Assembly: GCA_038237665.1 (NCBI GenBank) | Contig: JBBRYK010000005.1 | Coordinates: 8,285-72,284 of the forward strand | DNA length: 64,000 nt | DNA from: JBBRYK01 sp038237665 | GTDB taxonomy: Bacteria > Actinomycetota > Thermoleophilia > Gaiellales > Gaiellaceae | Direction of reading: 5' to 3' | In this document: positions 35,065-43,432 of the stretch, in pieces | How the letters are laid out: every line of letters begins with the position of its first letter | Position numbering within the stretch: the stretch's first letter is position 1 | Notes under the pieces: model-generated | What the model saw: the letters and a program-made list of their open reading frames with translations, nothing else | What the model was told of the DNA's origin: nothing | Database searches by the model: none | Position numbers and translations under genes: made by a program

Positions 35065-36774
35065 GTGCCTAGTTTGCCCCGGAATGCCGATGTGGCCGGG
35101 CAGTTCGAGCTGCTTGCCGACCTGCTCGAGCTGGAAGGCGCCGAGGCGTTCCGGGTGCTCGCCTACCGCCGCGCCGCCCAGCGCATGCGCGAGAACGCCG
35201 GCTCGATCGCCGAGCTCGCGCTGGCGGGCCGGGCCAAGGAGATCTCGGGGATCGGGCAGATCATCGAGGAGAAGATCGTGCAGATCGTCGAGTCGGGAAA
35301 GATCAAGGCGCTCGCCGACCGCGAGGGCCGGATTCCGGCGGATGTCGTCCGGTTCATGCACCTGCCCGGGCTCGGTCCGAAGTCGGCCGCCAAGATCTGG
35401 CGCGAGCTCGGGATCGAGACGCTCGCGCAGCTGAAGGAGGCGGCCGAGAGCCAGCGACTGCGCACGCTGCCCGGCTTCGGGGCGAAGACGGAGGAGCGGA
35501 TCATCGATGCGCTCGCAGCGGACCGCCCGGTCGAGGAGTTCAGGCCCCTGCTCGGCCAGGGACTGCCGGCGGTCCTGGCGGTCGTCTCCGAACTGCGTGA
35601 CCACCCCGGCGTCGACCTCGTCTCCGAGGCGGGCAGCGTCCGGCGCCGCAAGGAGACCTTTCGCGACCTGGACATCATCGCGACGGCGGCAGAGCCGCCG
35701 GCGCTGATCGACCACTTCACGAGCCTGCCCTGGGTCGCCCAGGTGGCCGCAAAGGGCCCGACGAAGGCGACGGTCGTGTCCAACGAGGGTTTGCGCCTCG
35801 ATCTGCGGGTCGTCCCGCCCGAGTCGTACGGGAACCTGCTCCAGCATTTCACCGGCTCGAAGGACCACAACGTCGCGCTCCGGGAGGAGGCCGTGCGCCG
35901 TGGGTTCTCGATCTCGGAGTACGGCGTCCAGGAGACGGAGAGCGGGGGCCTCTTCCAGACCCGGAGCGAGGAGGATCTCTATGAATACCTCGGCTACCAG
36001 TTCATTCCGCCCGAGTTGCGGGAGAACACCGGCGAGCTGGAGGTCGCAAGGCGCCGAGAGCTGCCGGAGCTCGTCGAAACGAGCGACCTCCGCGGCGATC
36101 TGCACTCGCACACCACCTGGTCCGCCGACGGACGGAACACGCTGGAGGAGATGGCGGCCGCCGCGAAGGCGCGCGGATACCGCTACCTCGCGGTCACCGA
36201 CCACTCCCATTACCTCCGCGACGGGAAGATGGCGGCCCAGGCCGAGGAGATCGCCGCGCTGAACGAGCGGCTCGCGCCGTTCCGGATCCTGCGCGGCGTC
36301 GAGGTGAACATCCGCGCCGACGGGTCGCTGGACGTTTCCGACGAGGACCTCGCCGGCCGGGACTGGGTCGTCGCGTCGCTCCACACGGCCTTCGACCGGA
36401 GCCCGACCGAGCGCGTGCTGGGGGCAATGGACAGCCCGCACGTCCATTGCATCGGCCATCTCACGGGCCGAAAGATCAACCGCCGCCGGCCCGCCGACAT
36501 CGACCTCGAGCGTGTGATCGCCAAGGCGCTCGAGACCCGCACGTTCCTCGAGATCAACTCGCAGCCCGACCGGCTCGATCTGCGCGACGCGCACGCCCGG
36601 GCCGTCGGCGAGGCCGGCGTGCCGATCACGGTCTCGAGCGACGCGCATCGGATCGAGGCGCTCGCGTACGTCGAGCTCGGGATCGCGCAGGCGCGGCGCG
36701 CGTGGCTGACCAGGGCGCAGATCCTGAACACGAGGACCTGGCCGCAGATCCAGAAGATGCTGAAGAAGGCGTGA
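35065..36774 (+). CDS. polX: DNA polymerase/3'-5' exonuclease PolX
   Basis: Family X polymerase of 569 residues, used in base excision and gap repair. Order: helix-hairpin-helix 8-kDa domain with ISGIGQIIEEKIVQIVESGK and HLPGLGPKSAAKIW, the polymerase palm with GSVRRRKETFRDLDIIAT (metal-binding DXD), and a C-terminal PHP nuclease domain with DLHSHTTWSADG, VTDHSHYL and SSDAHRIEAL. Start is GTG 35065 or TTG 35074, since the family N terminus aligns at RNADVAG. It heads a four-gene coupled run. Confidence 0.92.
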   Translation: MPSLPRNADVAGQFELLADLLELEGAEAFRVLAYRRAAQRMRENAGSIAELALAGRAKEISGIGQIIEEKIVQIVESGKIKALADREGRIPADVVRFMHLPGLGPKSAAKIWRELGIETLAQLKEAAESQRLRTLPGFGAKTEERIIDALAADRPVEEFRPLLGQGLPAVLAVVSELRDHPGVDLVSEAGSVRRRKETFRDLDIIATAAEPPALIDHFTSLPWVAQVAAKGPTKATVVSNEGLRLDLRVVPPESYGNLLQHFTGSKDHNVALREEAVRRGFSISEYGVQETESGGLFQTRSEEDLYEYLGYQFIPPELRENTGELEVARRRELPELVETSDLRGDLHSHTTWSADGRNTLEEMAAAAKARGYRYLAVTDHSHYLRDGKMAAQAEEIAALNERLAPFRILRGVEVNIRADGSLDVSDEDLAGRDWVVASLHTAFDRSPTERVLGAMDSPHVHCIGHLTGRKINRRRPADIDLERVIAKALETRTFLEINSQPDRLDLRDAHARAVGEAGVPITVSSDAHRIEALAYVELGIAQARRAWLTRAQILNTRTWPQIQKMLKKA

Positions 36775-38069
36775 ACCTCCGCGAGGACGGCGCCGCGGCG
36801 ATCGACTGGATCGCCTCGTACCTCGAACGCGTCCGCGACCTGCCGGTGCTCGCGCAGGTCGCCCCGGGCGAGCTCCGCTCGCGCCTTCCGGTTTCGGCGC
36901 CGGAGCAGGGCGAGCCCTTCGCGGACGTGTTGCGGGACGTCGAGGAGGTGCTGCTGCCCGCGGTCACGCACTGGCAGAGCCCGCGGTTCCTCGCCTACTT
37001 CGCGACCACCGGTTCCGAGCCGGCGATTCTGGGCGACCTTCTCGCCTCCGGGCTGAACAACGTCGGCATCATCTGGCGCGCCTCGCCGGCGCTCCAGGAG
37101 CTCGAAGAGGTGGTGACCGCATGGCTCGCGGAGCTTCTCGCTCTCCCCTCGGGTTGGCACGGCCAGCTCGAGGGCACGGCCTCGCTGTCGACGCTGGCGG
37201 CGCTGGCGGCCGCGCGTGACGCGAGCCCGGGGCGGCGGGTCGTGGTCTGCTCCGAACACGCGCACTCGTCGGTCGAACGGGCCGCGCGCCTGCTCGGGCT
37301 GGAGACACGCAAGGTGCCGGCAGACGCGGAGTTCCGGCTGCGGCCGGATCAGCTCGACCTGGACGGCGCTTGCGCCGCAGTTGCAACTGTTGGCACGACG
37401 TCGTGTGCCTCGGTCGACCCGGTCGCGGCCGTGGCCGACGCGTGCGCGTCCGTGGGCGCCTGGCTGCACGTCGACGCTGCCTACGCAGGCCCGGCCATGC
37501 TCTGCCCCGAGTTCCGTTTTGCGTTCGACGGTGTCGACCGAGCGGACTCGCTCGTCGTCAACCCGCACAAGTGGCTGTTCACGACCCAGGGCTGCTCCGC
37601 GCTCTGGACGAGGCGACCTGACGATCTGCGCGCCGCCTTGAGCCTCGTTCCCGAGTACCTCCGGACGCCGGACGAGGTCGTGAGCCTCTCGGAGTTCGGC
37701 CCGGAGCTCGGGCGGGGTTTCCGGGCGCTCAAGCTCTGGACGGTGCTGCGCTGCTACGGCCGCGCGGGGCTCCAGGAGCGGATCCGCGAGGCCGTCCGGC
37801 TGGCAGCGCTCTTCGAGGCTTGGGTTCGGAGCGAGCCCGGCTGGGAGGTCTGCGCGCCGCGCCTCTTCTCCCTCGTCTGCTTCAGGCGAGCCGCAACCGA
37901 CGAAGAGAACGAGGAATTGCTCGCACGCGTCAACGCGACGGGCGAGGTGTTCATCTCGCACACGAAGCTGGACGGACGCTACGTGTTGCGGCTGGCGGTC
38001 GGGAATGCCCGGACGACCGAGGACGATGTCCGGAGAGCGTGGGAGGTGGTGCGCGAATGCGCGGGGTGA
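36771..38069 (+). CDS. PLP-dependent aromatic-L-amino-acid decarboxylase-like enzyme
   Basis: Group II decarboxylase of 432 residues. The PLP lysine is K267 in VVNPHKWLFTTQGC, with the upstream cofactor residues HVDAAYAGPAMLCPE. The N terminus DWIASYLERVRDLPVLAQV and FLAYFATTGSEPAILGDLLA match aromatic amino acid decarboxylases (Dopa/Tyr/Trp). Family members are usually ~470 residues; this is slightly short at the N terminus. GTG 36771 overlaps the polX stop (GTGA). True substrate not deducible; tryptophan, tyrosine and phenylalanine are candidates. Confidence 0.87.
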   Translation: MNLREDGAAAIDWIASYLERVRDLPVLAQVAPGELRSRLPVSAPEQGEPFADVLRDVEEVLLPAVTHWQSPRFLAYFATTGSEPAILGDLLASGLNNVGIIWRASPALQELEEVVTAWLAELLALPSGWHGQLEGTASLSTLAALAAARDASPGRRVVVCSEHAHSSVERAARLLGLETRKVPADAEFRLRPDQLDLDGACAAVATVGTTSCASVDPVAAVADACASVGAWLHVDAAYAGPAMLCPEFRFAFDGVDRADSLVVNPHKWLFTTQGCSALWTRRPDDLRAALSLVPEYLRTPDEVVSLSEFGPELGRGFRALKLWTVLRCYGRAGLQERIREAVRLAALFEAWVRSEPGWEVCAPRLFSLVCFRRAATDEENEELLARVNATGEVFISHTKLDGRYVLRLAVGNARTTEDDVRRAWEVVRECAG

Positions 38070-38698
38070 TCTTCGACCTCTGGGGGACCCTCGCCGACTG
38101 GGACGCCGACGAGTCGAACGCCTTCCGGCGGACGATTGCGTCGGCCACCGGTCATGACGAGGTGCGATTCGCCGAGCTCTGGGGGCAGACCTACAGACAG
38201 CGGGAGACGGGCCCGCTCGCCGAGGCCTATCGAGCGCTCGGCGTCCCCGAGGCGGAGCTCGACCGCGTCCTCGCCGAACGCCACGCGTATACGCGCCGCA
38301 CGCTTCAGCCGCGTGACGGCGTCGTCTCGACACTCCAGGAGCTCCGCCGGCGGGGCTTCCGCCTCGGCCTGGTCAGTGCCTGTTCGGAGGACGTGGCCGT
38401 CGCCTGGCCGGACACGCCCTTCGCCGGGCTCTTCGACGCGGAGGTGTTCTCGGCCACGTGCGGCTACATGAAGCCTGATCCGGAGATCTTCCTGCTGACG
38501 GCCCAGGGGGCCGGCGTGGAGCCGGACGAGTGCCTGTTCGTCGGCGACGGGGCGAACGACGAGCTGGCCGGCGCGGAGCGCGTGGGGATGCGGTCGGTTC
38601 TCATCCACCGTCTCGGGGAGGAACCGATGTGGCCGGAGGCCCGGGACTGGCCCGGCCCGCGCATCACCTCCATCGCCGAGGTGCTGGACCTCGTTTGA
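38057..38698 (+). CDS. HAD-superfamily hydrolase
   Basis: A 213-residue HAD phosphatase: motif I VIFDLWGTLADW, motif II LGLVSACSED, lysine in GYMKPDPEIF and motif IV CLFVGDGANDELAGAE, with both acidic residues, unlike the HAD gene at 18593. A helical cap lies between motifs I and II. The ATG overlaps the decarboxylase by 13 nt, and the stop overlaps the phosphoesterase start (TTGA). Substrate unknown. Confidence 0.85.
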   Translation: MRGVIFDLWGTLADWDADESNAFRRTIASATGHDEVRFAELWGQTYRQRETGPLAEAYRALGVPEAELDRVLAERHAYTRRTLQPRDGVVSTLQELRRRGFRLGLVSACSEDVAVAWPDTPFAGLFDAEVFSATCGYMKPDPEIFLLTAQGAGVEPDECLFVGDGANDELAGAERVGMRSVLIHRLGEEPMWPEARDWPGPRITSIAEVLDLV

Positions 38699-39987
38699 GC
38701 GATCGCATCGTCCTGCTGCACACGAACGACATCCACGGCCGGATCGAGGCGCTGGCCCGAATCGCCACGCTCGTCGAACGGGTCCGATCCGAGGAGCCGG
38801 AGGCGACGGTCCTCTACGCGGACGTCGGGGACATCGAAGAGACCACGACGCGGCTCTCGAATCTGACGAAGGGCGTGGCCATGCATCGGCTCCTGACGGC
38901 GGCAGGCTGCGCGGTTGCCTGTGTGGGCAACGCAGCCTGGCTTCGCTACGGCCCGCAGGTGCTGGCCGACCAGGCACGCGCGGCCGAGTATCCGCTTTTG
39001 CTCGCGAACCTCCGACCCGTCATCGGACCTTCGGACACCGCGCTCATCGACGAAATCGGATTCGTCGGCATCACCGATCCGTTCCGTGCCTTCCTCGAGG
39101 CGGGATTCGATTACGGCGTCGAGGCGTTGGACGAGGTCGAGGTCGTACGCCGCTGCGCTTCCGAGCTCCGTGCCCAGGGCGCCCGGCGCGTCGTCTGTCT
39201 CTCCCACCTCGGACTGAACGCGTTTCCGGGCGGGACGGAACCGCCCCTCTCCGACCGGGATCTCGCCGGAGCGCTCCAGGGTGAGATCGACGTCGTGCTC
39301 GGCGCCCATACGCACGACCTGCTTCCGGACGGGGAGTGGGTCGGGAACGTGCTGATCGCTCAGGCGGGCGAGTACGGCGAGCATCTGGGCCGGGTCGACC
39401 TCGACGGCGAATCGATTCGCGCCTCGGTTCTTCCGGTCGGGGAGGACGTCCCGATGCACCCGGCGGTGCTTGCCGTAGCCGAGCGGGCGGAGGCGGAGCT
39501 CGACTCCTCGCTCGAGGAGGTGATCGCCGTCCTCCAGGCGCCTCTCGATGCGGGTTGGATCGCCGACATGCTCCGCGAGCGGATGGGCGCGGAGGTCGCG
39601 CTCGTCACGTCGGGACAGGTTCTCGACCGAACGTTGCCGGCCGGACCGCTCCGCCGGCGCGAGCTCTGGGACGCCTGCCACTCGACGGCCAACCCCGGCG
39701 TCGCTGAGTTGACCGGAGTCCAGCTGCAGCAGCTGATCGACCGTGGCGGCGACCCGGAGTTCGAGCGCAGCACGACCAGGGCGCTCCGAGGGAGGCCGCG
39801 AGGCCCGCTCGAGGTCGTCGGCCTGACCGGAGCGATCGACCCGTCGAGGACGTATGTGGTCGCCGCAACCGACTTCGAGCTCGAGCAGTACGGCGGCATG
39901 GTCGAGAGCGGCTGGAACCTCCGCATCCGCTACGACTTCCCGACGATCCTCCGTGAGGCGGTCGAGGAGCGCCTGTCAGGCAAGTAA
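38695..39987 (+). CDS. 5'-nucleotidase / metallophosphoesterase
   Basis: A UshA-like protein of 430 residues. The calcineurin-type metallophosphoesterase part carries IVLLHTNDIHGRIEAL, CVGNAAW (where most relatives have GNHE/GNHD), VCLSHLG and LGAHTHDLL. A 5'-nucleotidase C-terminal domain follows (ELTGVQLQQLIDRG). No signal peptide is seen from TTG 38695, so it seems cytoplasmic, unlike UshA. The altered GNH motif (asparagine kept, histidine replaced by alanine) may change metal binding. The stop TAA lies in a 19-bp palindrome. Confidence 0.82.
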   Translation: MSDRIVLLHTNDIHGRIEALARIATLVERVRSEEPEATVLYADVGDIEETTTRLSNLTKGVAMHRLLTAAGCAVACVGNAAWLRYGPQVLADQARAAEYPLLLANLRPVIGPSDTALIDEIGFVGITDPFRAFLEAGFDYGVEALDEVEVVRRCASELRAQGARRVVCLSHLGLNAFPGGTEPPLSDRDLAGALQGEIDVVLGAHTHDLLPDGEWVGNVLIAQAGEYGEHLGRVDLDGESIRASVLPVGEDVPMHPAVLAVAERAEAELDSSLEEVIAVLQAPLDAGWIADMLRERMGAEVALVTSGQVLDRTLPAGPLRRRELWDACHSTANPGVAELTGVQLQQLIDRGGDPEFERSTTRALRGRPRGPLEVVGLTGAIDPSRTYVVAATDFELEQYGGMVESGWNLRIRYDFPTILREAVEERLSGK

Positions 39988-40000
39988 CACTGTGTTACTT
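39982..40000. promoter_or_regulatory. 19-bp palindrome containing both convergent stop codons
   Basis: AAGTAACAC and GTGTTACTT are perfect 9-bp arms around a single T. The phosphoesterase stop TAA lies in the left arm and the Nudix gene stop TAA in the right arm. A near-identical copy lies at 40161. The form is that of a homodimeric repressor operator, but the location is 3' of both genes; the role is unknown. Confidence 0.5.
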
Positions 40001-40567
40001 GATGTTCGGGGCGAGAGCAGCGAGCGTCGCGTCGTGGAGCTCCGCGCGGTAGCGCCAGAGCGCGCGGCCTGTTGCCAGGATGCGTCCGCGGATCGGTCCG
40101 GCCAGCTCTTCGACGGTTCCCCAGCGGGCCGCTTCGATCTCCCGCGGGTCCTGCGGACTTAGTAACACAGTGTTACTTGGGATCGTCCGCGCCGAGAACA
40201 CGTGCGTCCGCCAATCGAGCCGCCGGTCGCCGTGGGTGAACGTCGCCTCGGTCGCGACCAGATAGCGCTCCAGCTCGATGGCGAGCCCCGTTTCTTCCAG
40301 CGCCTCGCGCAGCGCGCCGGCCACGAACGCCTCACCCTGGTGGATTCCGCCGCCGGGTGGACGCCAGATTCCAGGCTCGTAGGACGGCTTGCGGATCAGC
40401 GCGAGCCGGTCGCCGTCGAAGATGAAGAGCGTCACGTCGTGCGTGCGAGTGGGCTCGTAGGTGGCCAGGGCGTACTCCTCGGCGGACACTTCGCCCTCCC
40501 AGCGCAGGAGGGCCGGCTCGCCGTACGCCGTACGCAGCGTGGCGAGAACGACTTCGTCGACATGCAT
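39995..40567 (-). CDS. Nudix hydrolase
   Basis: A 190-residue Nudix protein. The full Nudix box runs from GGGIHQGEAFVAGALREALE into ETGL, with the REXXEE core as REALEE. An N-terminal ~45 residues precede the fold (VTLFIFDGDRLALIRKP). Substrate, a nucleoside diphosphate-X compound, is not predictable. Start at ATG 40567 is chosen because the divergent exported protein starts at 40578; upstream in-frame ATGs would run into it. Its stop and an internal site at 40161 both carry the AGTAACAC palindrome. Confidence 0.85.
   Translation of the reverse strand: MHVDEVVLATLRTAYGEPALLRWEGEVSAEEYALATYEPTRTHDVTLFIFDGDRLALIRKPSYEPGIWRPPGGGIHQGEAFVAGALREALEETGLAIELERYLVATEATFTHGDRRLDWRTHVFSARTIPSNTVLLSPQDPREIEAARWGTVEELAGPIRGRILATGRALWRYRAELHDATLAALAPNIK
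40161..40177. promoter_or_regulatory. 17-bp palindrome inside the Nudix gene
   Basis: AGTAACAC and GTGTTACT are perfect 8-bp arms around an A. This is the second copy of the sequence at 39982-40000 (consensus AGTAACACNGTGTTACT), 178-179 bp away. It falls within codons for SNTVLL of the Nudix protein. Confidence 0.5.
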
Positions 40568-40577
40568 GATCCCGATC

Positions 40578-41990
40578 ATGCCGTGGGTCAGGCGATGGTG
40601 GCGGAGCCCGGCTGTCCTCGCGGCGCTCAGCGCCATGTTGGTCACGGCCTCGGCGGGAGCGACCGGGCAACCGCGCGTGCAGGTCGCCGTCTCGAAAGCG
40701 TTTGCGGCCCAGGCCGAGACGGCCGTCGTGGCCGATCCGTCCAACGATCAGATCCTGCTCGGCGGTTCGGGCACATTCGAGCTCGGCCTCGTGCGCGTCT
40801 ATTCGTCGATTGACGGGGGAGCGACCTGGGCCTCGACCGTGCTTCGGGCGCCGGGACGAAGCGACAGTTGCGCGTTCGGCGATCCTGTCGTGGGCATCGG
40901 GCTCGACGGCAGCCAGTACTACGGCTTCCTCTACGGCTCCTGCGGCGTGTTCTTCGAGAACCAGCGCCGACTCCCGAACATCTCGCTCGCGCTTGCTCGC
41001 CGTGCGAGCTCCTCGGCTCCCTGGACGATCCGGACGATCGCGCCCCACCGCAGCCCGCGCTTCGACGACAAGCCCGCGCTGGCTATCGACACGGGCCGGA
41101 CGAGTCCCACGCGCGGGCGGATCTATGCCGCGTGGTCGCTGTTCGACGGCGCGCAGGACCGGATCGTGATCACGCACAGCAACGATGGCGGAGGGACGTG
41201 GTCGCCGCCGGGCCGCGTCAATGACAAGAACGACGTCGTGACCTTTGCCGGCCTCGCCGTCGGGCCGACTGGGACCGTCTACATCACCTGGGTCTCGAAC
41301 GGCGACGTCCAACTCGACCACTCGGCGGACGGCACTCACTTCGGCACGGATCTCGAGCTCGACAAGGCGATCGGCATCCCGACCACGGTCAGGCAATGCG
41401 GCTTCCCGCTTGGCTCGACCGCGCTTCCAGCGCAGCCGCGACGCTGCGTAACTCCGGCTCCGCTTGTGAGCGTGGACAACTCGGGCGGCCCCCGGGCCGG
41501 CACGGTCTATGTGACCTACGGTGCTGCAGGTGAGGGCGGCAAGGAGCAGGACGTCTTCGTGGCCGCTTTCGATCCGGCGCTGCGGCAGTTGCTCGGAATG
41601 CCGGTTGGCCCCCGAAGGCAGGTCAATCCGCCAGACGGACCCATCGCCTCGGATCAGTTCCTGCCTGCCTCGGCCGTCGACCAGAGCACCGGGGACCTGT
41701 GGGTGTGCTTCTACGACACGACCGGAGATCGACATCGGATCAAGACCTGGTACTCGTGCACGGCGTCAGCCGATGGAGGCATGACGTGGGCGCGGCCGGT
41801 ACGGGCTGCGAGCGCGTCGTCGAACGAGACGGTCCGGAGAGCCACGGCCTTCGAGTACGGCGACTACCAAGGGCTAGCCGTCGCGAACGGGGTTGCGCAT
41901 CCCTTCTGGACCGACTCCCGCGACCTCGCTACTCGCGGCGAGGAGATCTACACGACTGTCCTGACGCGGGCCGACCTACAGCTGCCGTAG
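40578..41990 (+). CDS. Exported Asp-box (BNR/sialidase-like) protein
   Basis: A 470-residue protein with a signal peptide (VRRWWRSPAVLAALSAMLVT then ASAGA). Three Asp-boxes are visible: SSIDGGATWAS, SNDGGGTWSPPG and SADGGMTWARP, the beta-propeller turns of sialidases and related proteins. Catalytic sialidase residues (arginine triad, tyrosine) cannot be confirmed, so enzymatic activity is uncertain. ATG 40578 stands 10 bases from the divergent Nudix start. The 3' end overlaps convergent otsB by 15 nt. Confidence 0.8.
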   Translation: MPWVRRWWRSPAVLAALSAMLVTASAGATGQPRVQVAVSKAFAAQAETAVVADPSNDQILLGGSGTFELGLVRVYSSIDGGATWASTVLRAPGRSDSCAFGDPVVGIGLDGSQYYGFLYGSCGVFFENQRRLPNISLALARRASSSAPWTIRTIAPHRSPRFDDKPALAIDTGRTSPTRGRIYAAWSLFDGAQDRIVITHSNDGGGTWSPPGRVNDKNDVVTFAGLAVGPTGTVYITWVSNGDVQLDHSADGTHFGTDLELDKAIGIPTTVRQCGFPLGSTALPAQPRRCVTPAPLVSVDNSGGPRAGTVYVTYGAAGEGGKEQDVFVAAFDPALRQLLGMPVGPRRQVNPPDGPIASDQFLPASAVDQSTGDLWVCFYDTTGDRHRIKTWYSCTASADGGMTWARPVRAASASSNETVRRATAFEYGDYQGLAVANGVAHPFWTDSRDLATRGEEIYTTVLTRADLQLP

Positions 41991-42689
41991 GAGCTCGAGC
42001 AGGGCATCCGGATCGGCGAGCACCAGGTCCGCGGCCACCGCGAGCTCGTTCGGCGCTTCGGTCGACGAGATTGCGACCCGCACCGCGACGTCCAGCCCGT
42101 CCAGCCCGCGAAAGGCGTCCAGGTCGGTCGTGTCGTCGCCCGCGTAGAGCGCGCGGCGGAGCTCTCGCTCCTCGAGCAGCGCGTGTACGGCCGTTCCTTT
42201 GTCCACGTCCACCGGCGGCCTGATCTCGAGCACCTTGCGGCCGAAGCGCGGCCGGAGTCCTGCGGCGAGCGCCCGCTCGGCGACGCGCTGGAGGAACTCC
42301 TCGGCCGCTTCTTCGTCCTTTGCGATGCGCCAGTGGAAGGAGGCCGTGAGCCGCTTGCGCTCGACCGGCCAGTCGACGGTGGCGACGAAGTCCTCCAGAG
42401 CGCCTCGCCACTGCTCTGCCTCGGGCGCCAGCTCGAGTCCGTGCTCGCCGACATAGATCAGCTCGGGGACGCCCACGATCCGGGCCGCGTCGTCGCCCGG
42501 CCGTCCGCTCACACAAGCGACGAGCCCGTAGCGGCCGGCCAGCCGGCGGAGCTCCTTCCGGGTGTCGTCGGGGACAGCAGCGTCCTCCGGGCGGGCGACG
42601 ATCGGAGCGAGGGTGCCGTCGACGTCGAGGATCAGGGCTGCCGCCTCCGGCTTCGCCGCTAGCTGTGCGAGCAGATCCGAGGCGGACAC
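41976..42689 (-). CDS. otsB: Trehalose-6-phosphate phosphatase
   Basis: HAD-type phosphatase of 237 residues that makes trehalose from trehalose-6-phosphate. Motif I is ILDVDGTLAPIV, the substrate region YVGEHGLELAP and VERKRLTASFHWR, and motifs III-IV KGTAVHALL and YAGDDTTDLDAF. GTG 42689 is preferred because TATCCT lies 6 nt upstream and longer forms would overlap the divergent exporter gene. The trehalose-6-phosphate synthase gene (otsA) is not nearby. Its 3' end overlaps the Asp-box protein gene. Confidence 0.9.
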   Translation of the reverse strand: MSASDLLAQLAAKPEAAALILDVDGTLAPIVARPEDAAVPDDTRKELRRLAGRYGLVACVSGRPGDDAARIVGVPELIYVGEHGLELAPEAEQWRGALEDFVATVDWPVERKRLTASFHWRIAKDEEAAEEFLQRVAERALAAGLRPRFGRKVLEIRPPVDVDKGTAVHALLEERELRRALYAGDDTTDLDAFRGLDGLDVAVRVAISSTEAPNELAVAADLVLADPDALLELLRQL

Positions 42690-42694
42690 CTTCG

Positions 42695-42701
42695 TAGGAT
42701 A
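42695..42701. promoter_or_regulatory. Symmetric bidirectional -10 between otsB and the TauE/SafE gene
   Basis: TAGGATA contains plus-strand TAGGAT (42695-42700), 7 nt before the ATG at 42708, and minus-strand TATCCT (42696-42701), 6 nt before GTG 42689. The design repeats that at birA/sigma factor (13593). AGGAG between the plus hexamer and the ATG could also act as a Shine-Dalgarno. Confidence 0.55.
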
Positions 42702-42707
42702 GGAGCC

Positions 42708-43049
42708 ATGCGGCTCGTCCTGATCGGACTCGTCGCCGGCGTCTTCAGTGCGCTGTTCGGCGTCGGCGGCGGAATCGTTGTCGTGCCGCTGCTGCTGCTG
42801 CTCCAGCGCTGGGCGGAGCGCCCGGCGATGGCCACGTCGCTGGCGGCGATCGGGCTGACCGCGACCGCCGGCGTGATCGCCTACGCTTTCCACGGCGAGC
42901 TCGAGCCCGGCGCGGCTGTCCTGGTCGGCATTCCGGCGGCGTTCGGCGCCGTCGCCGGCACGGCCCTTCAGCAGCGGCTGGCCAATCGCGTTCTCTCGTT
43001 CGCGTTTGCAGCTTTCCTCACCGCCGTCGGGATCCGGATGCTGATCTGA
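42708..43049 (+). CDS. Half-size TauE/SafE (TSUP) exporter subunit, first half
   Basis: A 113-residue membrane protein with about four helices. The N terminus VLIGLVAGVFSALFGVGGGI followed by VVVPLLLLL is the repeated TSUP motif (GVGGG), and AAFGAVAGTALQQRLANRVL matches the end of a half-repeat. Full TSUP exporters of sulfite or other sulfur-containing anions have about 250 residues and two such halves. The next gene supplies the other half, overlapping by one base (TGATG). The two are expected to form a heterodimer. Cargo unknown. Confidence 0.85.
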   Translation: MRLVLIGLVAGVFSALFGVGGGIVVVPLLLLLQRWAERPAMATSLAAIGLTATAGVIAYAFHGELEPGAAVLVGIPAAFGAVAGTALQQRLANRVLSFAFAAFLTAVGIRMLI

Positions 43050-43417
43050 TGGGCGCGATGGCGCTGGCCGCCGCGCTCGGCCTGATCGCGGGCGTCCTCT
43101 CGGGGCTCTTCGGCGTCGGCGGGGGCATCCTCTTCGTGCCGACGCTGACGCTCGTGCTGGGCCTGACGCAGCTTCACGCCGAGGCCTCGTCGTTGCTGGC
43201 GATCATCCCGCCCGTGGCCGTCGGAACGTGGCGCCAGCAGCGTTACGGAAACGTGCGCTGGAAGCCTGCCCTCGTCCTCGGACTGAGTGCCGTGGCAGGG
43301 GTCGAAGGGGGTGTCCAGATCGCCGAAGCCCTGCCCGAGCACATTCTGAGACGCCTCTTCGCGGTGCTGGTGCTCGCCGTCGCGGCTCAGGTTGCCTGGC
43401 AGGCGAGGCGCAAGTAG
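43049..43417 (+). CDS. Half-size TauE/SafE (TSUP) exporter subunit, second half
   Basis: A 122-residue membrane protein with the same half-repeat: LGLIAGVLSGLFGVGGGILF, then an E-containing loop (HAEASSLLAIIPPVAVGTWR) and GGVQIAEALPEHILRRLFAV. Together with the preceding gene it makes one TSUP-size protein. There is no sign of a frameshift: each gene has its own start, and the stop/start overlap is a clean TGATG. Spacing and overlap imply 1:1 production. Confidence 0.85.
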   Translation: MGAMALAAALGLIAGVLSGLFGVGGGILFVPTLTLVLGLTQLHAEASSLLAIIPPVAVGTWRQQRYGNVRWKPALVLGLSAVAGVEGGVQIAEALPEHILRRLFAVLVLAVAAQVAWQARRK

Positions 43418-43420
43418 CCC

Positions 43421-43426
43421 TATTCT
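43421..43426 (+). promoter_or_regulatory. Putative leaderless -10 (TATTCT)
   Basis: TATTCT ends 6 nt before the GTG at 43433, in the 15-base gap after the second TSUP gene. No Shine-Dalgarno is visible. Confidence 0.5.
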
Positions 43427-43432
43427 TGGGCC

